A stretch of 64,000 nucleotides of DNA from Arthrobacter sp. MYb227 (GTDB taxonomy: Bacteria > Actinomycetota > Actinomycetes > Actinomycetales > Micrococcaceae), in contig NZ_PCPT01000007.1 of the NCBI RefSeq assembly GCF_002975435.1, forward strand, positions 62,001-126,000, given 5' to 3'. Position numbers and translations under genes: made by a program. Positions 34,143 through 42,304 of the stretch are shown piece after piece. The stretch's first letter is position 1. The number at the start of each line of letters is the position of its first letter. The notes beneath the pieces were generated by a model. It worked only from the letters and a program-made list of their open reading frames with translations, was not told the DNA's origin and searched no databases.

Positions 34143-37100
34143 ATGAAATTATCATCAACCACGATTCGTTCAGGTGTAACTAGCAAAATCCTTTGCGCAA
34201 TCATTGCAACAGCCTTCATCGCAACGGGTATGAGCTTCACGATGCAACCGGCATATGCGGAGGGGACCGCAGTATTCGACGGACTGAGCGAACAGAACGC
34301 TGCTGCCTCATGCTGGGAAGCCAAAAAAGTCAGGCCAACCGCCGACTCCGGAATTTATTGGTTGCAGACTCCCGTTATGTCCGCCCCTGCACAGTTCTAC
34401 TGTGATCAAGTTACTGACGGCGGTGGGTGGGTCCTGATCGGTAGGGGCCGTCAAGGGTGGAAAGAAATGTATGAAGGACTTGGAACCACGGCCCAAGTTC
34501 GTTCTGCAGTCACCGGAACTGCGGCGTTTACACCCAAACAACTTTCCTCTAGTGTCATCGACCAATTGCTTAATGGTCAGTCTGCTCAATCGCTAAGCGA
34601 TGGAATTCGACTTCGCCGGGCATTGAACACCGCAGGGAGCCAATGGCAGGAAGTCCGTTTCCAGACGAACAAGCGCGAACGGTGGACCTGGACATTTTCC
34701 TCGGAAACTCCGGTGAAAAACTACAAGTTTGACAGCGTGACAGGTGCCGGCGGAGCCACCTCGAACTTTGGCTCGGGACAAGGGGCTAACAGGATCGACA
34801 CACGAGAATCGCAGGCCCAAGGATGGACTCAGGGGTGGGCATTTGGTTCAAGCATCACAGGTACGAACTCCAGTACCAACTATTTGTGGTCAGCGACCTC
34901 GGGCGTTGGCAATGCCAGACCATTTACTCAAATGTATTTGCGTCCCAAGCTGCTACAAGCAAATCTTCAGTTCGGGTCGATTCCAGATACTGGAACCCCA
35001 AAATATGAGCAGCGTTCGGTACAAGAGACCGGAGCCATGCCAACCGTTTGGGGAGTTAATGGGCTTGTCTCGGGCAGTGGCGAATTACGCACCGAAGCCC
35101 AAACTTTTGCACAAGTTGGAAACACGGTATTTGTCGGTGGAAACTTCAAGTATGTGCAAAAAACTTCCAGTGGTGGCAGTCGCGTCGGACAATCCTATGT
35201 CGCCGGCTTTGACGTTGTTACCGGCGAATTTAAGCCGGGGTTTGCTCCCACCTTTAATGGGCAGGTCAAAGAGCTCATCGCACTTCCCAACGGCCTACTA
35301 ATCGCAGGTGGCGAGTTTACCGTTGTGAACGGCAAACCCGCGGTTGGGATTGTCGCATTGAATCCTACGACCGGTGCTACATCTTCTAGCTGGAAAGTGA
35401 ACATGGAGAACCGGATTTCCGGTGGTGCGGTCTCCGTAAGGGCCTTCGGCATCTATGGCAATTGGCTATACGTCGGTGGTGCCTTCACGCATTTGACCGG
35501 TGGCACGAACACCAGCCCCGTATATGCTCGATCCGCAGCCAGAGTATCAATCGCCGATGGCACCGTTGACCGCAACTGGAATCCGGCCTTCAACGGAACC
35601 GTGCTTGATGTTGCGCCGTCAAAAGACGGCAACCGGTTATATGCATCGGGCTACTTCACCGCTTCAAACAGCACACCAACGGATGCTGCCGCTGCAATTC
35701 GCACCAGCGTCAATGCCCCGGTAGATACCTGGAGCTGGACTCCGAGCGCCTCGGCCCACTTCCAGTTTGGTGTGGCAGATGAAGGCGGCAGAGTATGGCT
35801 GGGTGGTTCCGAACATAGCTTATTTAGTTTTAGCCCTTCCTCGTTCCAACGGCTGTCGAGCAATATCACCCGAGCCGGTGGAGACTTCCAAGACGTCACA
35901 GGCCAAAACGGTCTGATTTATGCCGGATGCCATTGCGGAAATTGGAATTACACGGATGGAACGATCTGGCCCGGACCTGGCCCCAACTGGACTATCGCCG
36001 ACAAGATCAACCTCGTTGGGATCTGGGATGCAAGCACAGGAGCCTATTTGCCGCAATTCAACCCGGTAATTAAGGGCCGCGGTGGATACGGAATATGGGG
36101 CAACTTCGTTGACAGCCGCGGTGTGCTGTGGAGCGGAGGAGACCTCGTCTCCTCGGTGCGTACGAACGGTTCGGGCCAATGGTCTGGAGGGTTTGCCAGA
36201 TTCGCGCTCAACGATTCGACCGCACCGGGTATACCCGGAACCGTCAAGGCTGAAAGCAACGGAACTATAGATACCCTCACCTGGACGGCTTCAAGCGGTT
36301 CGCCCTCTGCCTACCAGATACTGCGTGATGATCGGGTGGTCGCCACGACCACCGCCCGTAGCATTGCCGTTGACCACCAAGATGCGGCTCGGTACTTCGT
36401 TCGTGCAGTTGATGCAGCGGGAAACCGGTCGGCTTCATCGAAGGTTGTTCGTGCAACAATGGGCACGGTACCCGCTGGAACGTTCCAGTACATTGGGAGC
36501 GCAGAAAACTGGAAGTATCGATTTGTAAACAGTGCACCACCGGCGAGCTGGACTACCGCTACCTTTGATGATTCTTCGTGGGGTTCGGGCAAGGCACCTC
36601 TGGGGTGGGGGACCTCGAGTATTCAAACAACCCTCAATGTCCCGGGCACCAAACCGTTGTCTTACCAGTTGCGCAAGAGCTTCAGCGTGACCGATGCAAG
36701 CAACATTGCCAGCCTAGAATTCTCGACACGGGCCGATGATGGGATTGTTGCATACCTTAACGGAGTTGAAGTTCTGCGATCCAATATGGGTACGGGAAAT
36801 ATCGCTTACAACTCATATGCGACAACTGCACCCAGCACCGCAACTGCCCAGTCCAATCCCGTGAAAGCTACGGTTCCCGGATGGGTGGTGCACGACGGAA
36901 ACAATGTTCTCAGTGTGGAAGTCCATTCCAACTATCGAAGTACGCCCAACTCCTCATTCGATTTTGAGCTCAAAGCGACGCTTGGGGATCAGCCCACACC
37001 ACCGGTGACACCCCCGAAGACCGAGCCAGCAATGGCTGTTGATACCGGTTCCACATGGAAATACAAATTCGAAAATGCGGCACCCGGTACAACATGGATG

Positions 37101-37589
37101 GCTACCAACACCAATGATTCGGGATGGGACCAAGGCAAGGCACCCCTGGGATGGGGCAGCACATCAATTGCTACAGAACTTGCTAGTGCGGGGACTAAAC
37201 CGCTGACAAGTTATTACCGCAAGAGCTTCACGGTTGCTGATCCAACCGCGGTACAGGAAATGAAAATTACGACGAGAGCCGATGATGGGATAGCCATCTA
37301 CGTCAATGGCACGGAGGTCGGCAGAAAAAACCTGCCAACCTCCATCTTGAGCTACCTGACGTACGCAACCGCGGCACCCTCAACCGGATCGGCACAGAAT
37401 GCTCCCTTACAGATCACGGTGCCCGGGAGCGCACTGCATTCCGGCACCAACGTCATTGGTGCCGAGGTGCATTCAAATTGGCGTACATCGCCCAACGTGA
37501 GCTTTGAACTGCAAGCCGAGTTGGTGAGCGGGGGGCATGGCGCAAAACATGATGAAGGAAGGACTACAAAAGCAGGGCTTGCTGGATGA
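34143..37589 (+). CDS. Large secreted protein: fibrinogen-related domain, beta-propeller-like repeats, FN3-like and tandem C-terminal beta domains
   Basis: 1148 residues with a signal peptide cleaved after AYA (residue 39). Residues 53-300 begin SCWEAKKVRPTADSGIYWL and include FYCDQVTDGGGWVLIGRGR, with Cys57 and Cys84, matching the start of a fibrinogen-related domain (FReD). Residues 330-690 contain repeated GNTVFVGGNF/GLLIAGGEF/NWLYVGGAF/NRLYASGYF strands like a beta-propeller of the delta-60-repeat kind. A short FN3-like stretch (about 695-765) follows. Two near-identical units of about 170 residues end the protein (777-949 and 960-1132; both hold APLGWG, TRADDGI and EVHSN). No LPXTG anchor. 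It is co-transcribed with transport and polymerisation genes. A lectin-like or adhesive surface role is inferred. Confidence 0.82.
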   Translation: MKLSSTTIRSGVTSKILCAIIATAFIATGMSFTMQPAYAEGTAVFDGLSEQNAAASCWEAKKVRPTADSGIYWLQTPVMSAPAQFYCDQVTDGGGWVLIGRGRQGWKEMYEGLGTTAQVRSAVTGTAAFTPKQLSSSVIDQLLNGQSAQSLSDGIRLRRALNTAGSQWQEVRFQTNKRERWTWTFSSETPVKNYKFDSVTGAGGATSNFGSGQGANRIDTRESQAQGWTQGWAFGSSITGTNSSTNYLWSATSGVGNARPFTQMYLRPKLLQANLQFGSIPDTGTPKYEQRSVQETGAMPTVWGVNGLVSGSGELRTEAQTFAQVGNTVFVGGNFKYVQKTSSGGSRVGQSYVAGFDVVTGEFKPGFAPTFNGQVKELIALPNGLLIAGGEFTVVNGKPAVGIVALNPTTGATSSSWKVNMENRISGGAVSVRAFGIYGNWLYVGGAFTHLTGGTNTSPVYARSAARVSIADGTVDRNWNPAFNGTVLDVAPSKDGNRLYASGYFTASNSTPTDAAAAIRTSVNAPVDTWSWTPSASAHFQFGVADEGGRVWLGGSEHSLFSFSPSSFQRLSSNITRAGGDFQDVTGQNGLIYAGCHCGNWNYTDGTIWPGPGPNWTIADKINLVGIWDASTGAYLPQFNPVIKGRGGYGIWGNFVDSRGVLWSGGDLVSSVRTNGSGQWSGGFARFALNDSTAPGIPGTVKAESNGTIDTLTWTASSGSPSAYQILRDDRVVATTTARSIAVDHQDAARYFVRAVDAAGNRSASSKVVRATMGTVPAGTFQYIGSAENWKYRFVNSAPPASWTTATFDDSSWGSGKAPLGWGTSSIQTTLNVPGTKPLSYQLRKSFSVTDASNIASLEFSTRADDGIVAYLNGVEVLRSNMGTGNIAYNSYATTAPSTATAQSNPVKATVPGWVVHDGNNVLSVEVHSNYRSTPNSSFDFELKATLGDQPTPPVTPPKTEPAMAVDTGSTWKYKFENAAPGTTWMATNTNDSGWDQGKAPLGWGSTSIATELASAGTKPLTSYYRKSFTVADPTAVQEMKITTRADDGIAIYVNGTEVGRKNLPTSILSYLTYATAAPSTGSAQNAPLQITVPGSALHSGTNVIGAEVHSNWRTSPNVSFELQAELVSGGHGAKHDEGRTTKAGLAG

Positions 37590-37650
37590 CTAACAAGTTC
37601 TGGATCCGGCTTGGGCATGAATCGTATGTCATTGGAATCAGGGGGAAACA

Positions 37651-38427
37651 GTGGGAACGCAGGAAATGTCGATTTCTAAGGGAGGGCAGTCGAAGTTTGT
37701 GCAGGTCTTGCATGAGCTTGAGCATGCGCAAAAACCGGGAGTCGGCGTTCCTGCCTACACACGATGGATCAACCGGCGTGCGGCAAGGGCTTTTGCTGCC
37801 GGTGCCGTGGCCAGCGGGCTTGGACCCAATACCGTTTCACTACTGAGCGCGTGCTCGAGCCTTGTGGGGTTGGTTCTGTTGGTTCTTCTTCCCGCGAGCT
37901 GGGGAACAGGCATTGCCACCGCATGTTTTCTGGCACTTGGATACATTATGGACTCCGCCGATGGCCAGGTCGCCAGGGTAACCGGCACGGGCAGTCCTGC
38001 AGGTGAATGGCTTGACCACGTGATAGATGCAGTTCGGACCCCGGCACTTCATCTTGCCGTGTTTACGGGATTTCAGCGTTGGTTCGAACTCGATACGGCA
38101 CTGTATTTCCTGCCGTTGGCTTTCGCCTTGCTTGCCATCGGGCATTTCATGAGCCAGATACTAGCCGAACAGCTGACCCGCCAACACACTCTGCGCGCCG
38201 GATCACCCGATGTCAAAGTGCATCCCCAGGATCAGACGCTCAAAAGCAACCTTTGGTCGGTGCTGATCCTTCCGATAGATACCGGCGTAATGTGCTGGGT
38301 TTTTGTATTTTGGGGGAGCCCCGTGGCCTTTATTGCATGCTACGTATTCCTCTTTGTCTTTGGCCTTGTTTTTGCCGGTATCTCGGCACATCGTAAATAC
38401 CGCCAGCTTGGAGCCCTGGCGAAATGA
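37651..38427 (+). CDS. CDP-alcohol phosphatidyltransferase family membrane enzyme
   Basis: 258 residues from GTG 37651 (GGGGG about seven bases upstream). The full family motif D-x2-DG-x2-AR-x8-G-x3-D-x3-D is present within DSADGQVARVTGTG and the residues following it, near residue 105-130. Five to six hydrophobic segments place it in the membrane. These enzymes join a CDP-activated group to an alcohol, as in phospholipid synthesis. Its place inside a polysaccharide operon, rather than beside lipid genes, points to a phospho-alcohol decoration or linkage of the polymer. The TagD-like gene at 29723 could supply the CDP-alcohol. The substrate is not readable. Confidence 0.88.
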   Translation: MGTQEMSISKGGQSKFVQVLHELEHAQKPGVGVPAYTRWINRRAARAFAAGAVASGLGPNTVSLLSACSSLVGLVLLVLLPASWGTGIATACFLALGYIMDSADGQVARVTGTGSPAGEWLDHVIDAVRTPALHLAVFTGFQRWFELDTALYFLPLAFALLAIGHFMSQILAEQLTRQHTLRAGSPDVKVHPQDQTLKSNLWSVLILPIDTGVMCWVFVFWGSPVAFIACYVFLFVFGLVFAGISAHRKYRQLGALAK

Positions 38428-39383
38428 ACTATCAGGAAAACGGTGCGTGGCTGCGCCTCGAAGAACCCCACTCGTTGAGCAGCGTCAGCGCGATCATCAC
38501 CACCTGCGGACGTCCCGAGCTGCTGCGCAAAGCCATTAGATCGATCCTCAACCAAAACTATGAGGCAGAAATTGAGGTTGTTGTTGTATTCGACAAGATT
38601 TCGGTGGATGAACTAAAAGACGTGGAAGTACCCCCGGGGCGTCGACTCACCACCATGGCCAATTCACGCTCCTCGGGATTGGCCGGCGGACGAAACACCG
38701 GGATCCGTGCTGCCAGCGGACAGATCATCGGCTTTTGTGATGACGACGATGATTGGCATCCAGAAAAGCTCGCGCAACAAATGAACACATGGAAAGACGC
38801 GCCCCATGCGGTGGCCGTCGCCAGCGGTATCAATATCCGCACCGACGGGACGAACATCATTCGTATGCCACCTCAACGAGTTACCTTCGAGAACTTCCTG
38901 CGCTCACGGGTCACGGCTATCCATCCCTCAACGATGTTGTTTCGCAGGGAGGACTTGATAGGACGAATCGGCCCGGTCGATGAGGAACTTCCAGCAGGTT
39001 ACGGAGAAGACTACGACTTGCTCTTACGGGCGACGCGTTTCGGAGACATTTACTCGACTCAAGAACCTCTCGTTGGTGTCTTGTGGGACAGACCGTCATT
39101 TTTTGCCGGCCGCTGGGAGAACATATCTGCGGGACTGACCTACATTCTTCGCAAGTTTCCAGAATTTGAGCGTAGCCCCAAGGGAATTTCCAGAATTGCC
39201 GGCCAGGTGGCTTTCGCGCACGCCGCCCAGGGAAACGGCCGCGCCGCACGACTGTGGGCCAGAAGCTCAATGCACCGGGACTGGAGGCAATTGCGAGCTT
39301 ACGCAGCCCTAGTTGTATCAACAGGATTTGTTGATGCAGCCTGGCTGGTGCGGCAAATGCAAAAAGTGGGGCGGGGACTTTGA
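38424..39383 (+). CDS. GT2-family glycosyltransferase, block B
   Basis: 319 residues, GT-A fold. VSAIITTCGRPELLRKAI opens the domain. LAGGRNTGIRAASGQIIGF precedes the metal site CDDDDDWHPEKL near residue 110, and EELPAGYGEDYDLLLRATR is the acceptor-side motif. ATG 38424 overlaps the previous stop (ATGA). It is the only complete GT2 enzyme in block B apart from the PssD/E pair, so the block B repeat unit probably needs few sugars or shares transferases with other loci. The donor is unknown. Confidence 0.88.
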   Translation: MNYQENGAWLRLEEPHSLSSVSAIITTCGRPELLRKAIRSILNQNYEAEIEVVVVFDKISVDELKDVEVPPGRRLTTMANSRSSGLAGGRNTGIRAASGQIIGFCDDDDDWHPEKLAQQMNTWKDAPHAVAVASGINIRTDGTNIIRMPPQRVTFENFLRSRVTAIHPSTMLFRREDLIGRIGPVDEELPAGYGEDYDLLLRATRFGDIYSTQEPLVGVLWDRPSFFAGRWENISAGLTYILRKFPEFERSPKGISRIAGQVAFAHAAQGNGRAARLWARSSMHRDWRQLRAYAALVVSTGFVDAAWLVRQMQKVGRGL

Positions 39384-40690
39384 CGCTCAGCGGGCAACGT
39401 TTTGCCGTGCCGTTTGAGAGCCGACACGGGACATTTGTCTCAGATTCCCTGAACCTGGAGGCGGCTCCCGCAAGCGTCCTTCCACGGTGGCCAATCTTTG
39501 TCCTTATCGTAGGGTTTCCACTGTGGTGGGCCCTAGGAGTCATACCTCTGGTTCCGCTGGTCATGGTCACCATCATGGTTTTCTATTTGATGAATTCCAC
39601 TGGGGTCAGGATGCTTCCCGGCATGGCACCGTGGTTCTTTTTCCTAATCTGGGTGCTTGCCGCAGCCATCAATGTCCACGGTGCCGCAGACCTTGCAGGT
39701 TTTGGCATGCGCGCCATGGAATTGCTGCTGGTCGGTGTGAGCATGCTTTACATAGCAAACGCTGGGATTTCCTTGCCCAAGAAGCGCATTGTTAATTACC
39801 TCGTACTCGTTTGGATCGCCATTGTGGGTCTGGGATTTCTCGCGTTGGTGATGCCCGAAGTGCGTTTGAAAACACCGTTGGGAGCTTTTCTTCCCGAGTC
39901 AATTACGTCAAATGAATTGGTCAGAAATCTAGTTTTTCCACCGTTGGCAGAAGTTCAACAACCTTGGGGCGCCCCCGAACCGTTCATTCGTCCCGCCGCG
40001 CCGTTCCCATATGCAAATAGCTGGGGAGCCGCGTTCGCGGTCTTGGTTCCCGTGGTCATTTCACGCATGGTTACACTGCGCAACCGAAAGCTGGCAGTCT
40101 CGCTCGGAGTGTTGCTGGCTTTGTCGTTTATCCCTGCCGTGGCAACCAGTAATCGAGGAATGTTTGTTGGCTTGGCCATTGCCATTGGGTATGCCCTGAT
40201 GCGCCATCTGGGGCACGGACATTGGCAGCTTGCCGCAATAATTGGTGCAGGCGCGGTGGTTCTTGGAGTAATGCTGGTTTCCAGCGGAGCAATCAGTGGA
40301 ATTCTGGGCCGGCAGGATTACAGTGACTCCACCGGTGGGCGATTGGCACTGTATGAAAAGACCTGGGAACAAAGCCTGCAAGCACCGGTCTTGGGTCATG
40401 GTAGTCCACGCATTGACCCCACCATCGGAGTTTCGCTCGGGTCCCAGGGTTACTTATGGACCTTGATGTTTTGCTATGGGTTTGTTGGTCTTTCGTTGTT
40501 CCTCTATTTTATTGTCAACGGAATCTTGCGTACCTGGCGTTTGGCGAACACTGCAGATATTTGGTTGCATGCTTCGCTCATCGCGGGGCTTTCACTGACA
40601 CCGTTCTATGGGCTCTCAGCCATGCAACTAACTTCTCTGGCCGTCGTCCTTGCAATGTTGTTGCGGCAAAGATATCTGGATCACAAATGA
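39380..40690 (+). CDS. Wzy-like polysaccharide polymerase, block B
   Basis: 436 residues with 10-11 hydrophobic segments and an O-antigen ligase/polymerase-like region around residues 285-350 (GRLALYEKTWEQSLQAPVLGHGSPRID, including the GHGS turn seen in such proteins). It would polymerise the block B repeat unit outside the membrane. The start is TTG 39380, overlapping the GT2 stop (TTGA) with GGGGCGGGG upstream; no in-frame ATG lies near. Its stop overlaps the Wzx ATG. It shares only general features with the block A polymerase at 21905, so the two sets probably handle different repeat units. Confidence 0.82.
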   Translation: MTLSGQRFAVPFESRHGTFVSDSLNLEAAPASVLPRWPIFVLIVGFPLWWALGVIPLVPLVMVTIMVFYLMNSTGVRMLPGMAPWFFFLIWVLAAAINVHGAADLAGFGMRAMELLLVGVSMLYIANAGISLPKKRIVNYLVLVWIAIVGLGFLALVMPEVRLKTPLGAFLPESITSNELVRNLVFPPLAEVQQPWGAPEPFIRPAAPFPYANSWGAAFAVLVPVVISRMVTLRNRKLAVSLGVLLALSFIPAVATSNRGMFVGLAIAIGYALMRHLGHGHWQLAAIIGAGAVVLGVMLVSSGAISGILGRQDYSDSTGGRLALYEKTWEQSLQAPVLGHGSPRIDPTIGVSLGSQGYLWTLMFCYGFVGLSLFLYFIVNGILRTWRLANTADIWLHASLIAGLSLTPFYGLSAMQLTSLAVVLAMLLRQRYLDHK

Positions 40691-42261
40691 GTGACCCGAT
40701 GTTGGCGGCAAAACGTGCCAAGGGAGAGCCCAGCACGGCAAGAACCACGGTGCTGACTTTTTCCAGTGTGCTAGGTGGTGCAGTTCTGGCCTTTGCTACA
40801 GCGCTCTACTTGGGCAACCAAGTTGGTGAAGCTGGCGCTGGCATCTTCTTCCAGATCATGGCGTTTTTCTCCATAGTAGTGGTGGCATCCACCTTCGGAG
40901 CCGATACCGGGCTGGTGCGGAACCTCGCGGCACAACGGGTCCTTGGCACTAGAAAAAACTTGCAGCGCACCATCGTCATAGCCGGTCTACCGGTACTGCT
41001 TCTCTCTATGCTTCTGGGGCTCGTATTGTGGGTGAACGCTGAGTCCCTGGAACAGTCAGCACACGTTCCCGGGTTGGCGGCCGCCATTAGGCTGGCAGCG
41101 CCATTGCTAGTTCCTGCGGCAATCATGAACGTGGCGTTTGGCGCCATGCGCGGCCTGGGCCAGGTGGCAAGTTTTAGTGCGATCCAGAACCTCTTGTTGC
41201 CCACGCTCCGGTTTGGTGCAGTTGCGCTGGCAATTTTGCTGGGTGGAACTTTGCTGCAGCTCACTGCGGCATGGACTCTTCCCGTCCTGTTGGGAGTATC
41301 TCTAGCGTGCGTAGCCACTTGGCTGTCAATTCGGGGGTTCCATCCCGTCGGCGCAAACGTCCTCGTTGGAACGGGTACGCCCAATGATCCGCAGGTATCG
41401 TTTTGGTCCTTCTGGGGGTTCTCCTCGGCTCGCGGGATGAGTGCACTAGTGGAGACCACACTGGAATGGGTCGATGTTATCGCTGTTGCTGTTTTCATGG
41501 GACCTGCTGCGGCAGGAATCTATGGTGCGGTCAATAGGTGCGTGAGAATGGGGGTAATGCTTGAACACACAGCACGGTTGGTGACAGGTCCAATGCTTAG
41601 TGCTTGCCTAGCTATTGGAAACCATTCGGAGGCTCGGCGTCTTTTCAATGACACAGCCAAGCTGCTGGTTGGCTGTGCCTGGCCTTTTTACCTCACGCTT
41701 GGAATTTTTGGGCAGACGGTACTTTCACTCTTTGGCTCGGGTTTCAGTGCTGGAGCGGTGCCCTTGGCGATCATAAGCATTGTTATGATGCTTGCGGTTT
41801 CGGCCGGGGGAGTACAGAGCATGCTGCTGATGGGAGGCAAAAGCCGCTGGCAGTTGGGCAACAAAGCTTGTGCATTATCCGCAGCCTTGATACTTAATTT
41901 ATTGTTGGTTCCACTCTGGGGATTGCTGGGCGCCGTTACTGCGTGGTCTGTTGCAATACTCGTGGATTGTTCCTTGGCGACACTGCAGGTGGCACGGGTC
42001 ATGGGTTTTGGTGCCCCGGTGCGCGAGTTGCTTCCACTGGCGGGGATCTGTCTGATTGTTTTTGGGGCCGGGGGGCTGGCCTGGCGGATTGTTCTCGGTC
42101 CGACCTTGCTTGCAGCCGGTCTACAACTGGCCATCGGAATGCCGATCTACTTGATGCTCTGCATTCGCTTTGGCAAGCGGTTGGGGCTTGAAGAACTCTT
42201 GGCGCAGCTGCTGCAGACTTTTCGCAAAGCTAGGCCAAAAACGGAAAACCCGGTTCGGTAA
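40687..42261 (+). CDS. Wzx-type polysaccharide flippase (MOP superfamily), block B
   Basis: 524 residues from ATG 40687, which overlaps the polymerase stop (ATGA); the frame runs further upstream to 40456 inside that gene. It has 12-14 hydrophobic helices, with VLTFSSVLGGAVLAFATALYLG at the N-terminus and a FWGFSSARGMSALVETTLEWVDVIAVAVFMGP region typical of MOP flippases. It would translocate the block B lipid-linked repeat. It is the last gene of the block, followed by a strong bidirectional terminator. Confidence 0.87.
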   Translation: MSDPMLAAKRAKGEPSTARTTVLTFSSVLGGAVLAFATALYLGNQVGEAGAGIFFQIMAFFSIVVVASTFGADTGLVRNLAAQRVLGTRKNLQRTIVIAGLPVLLLSMLLGLVLWVNAESLEQSAHVPGLAAAIRLAAPLLVPAAIMNVAFGAMRGLGQVASFSAIQNLLLPTLRFGAVALAILLGGTLLQLTAAWTLPVLLGVSLACVATWLSIRGFHPVGANVLVGTGTPNDPQVSFWSFWGFSSARGMSALVETTLEWVDVIAVAVFMGPAAAGIYGAVNRCVRMGVMLEHTARLVTGPMLSACLAIGNHSEARRLFNDTAKLLVGCAWPFYLTLGIFGQTVLSLFGSGFSAGAVPLAIISIVMMLAVSAGGVQSMLLMGGKSRWQLGNKACALSAALILNLLLVPLWGLLGAVTAWSVAILVDCSLATLQVARVMGFGAPVRELLPLAGICLIVFGAGGLAWRIVLGPTLLAAGLQLAIGMPIYLMLCIRFGKRLGLEELLAQLLQTFRKARPKTENPVR

Positions 42262-42292
42262 CTGCCTTATGACAGCTACCGAACCGGGTTTT
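42245..42292. terminator. Bidirectional terminator between Wzx and GH16 genes
   Basis: A perfect 16-base inverted repeat, with arms 42245-42260 and 42277-42292 and a 16-base loop. The left arm begins AAAACCCGG and the right arm ends CCGGGTTTT, so each strand reads a GC stem followed by a T-run. It separates convergent genes. Confidence 0.9.
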
Positions 42293-42304
42293 CAGAAGTA
42301 CGTC

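Noticed and set aside
34744-35301. 185-residue open frame on the + strand inside the fibrinogen-domain gene
   Set aside because: It is an alternative frame of a real gene with domain evidence and has no independent start signal.
38917-39576. 219-residue open frame on the - strand
   Set aside because: It is antisense to the GT2 and Wzy genes, which have clear motifs and ATGA/TTGA coupling. It is a shadow frame.
40806-41498. 230-residue open frame on the - strand
   Set aside because: It lies entirely inside the block B Wzx gene, has no recognisable domain and shows Ser/Thr/Pro-rich shadow composition.
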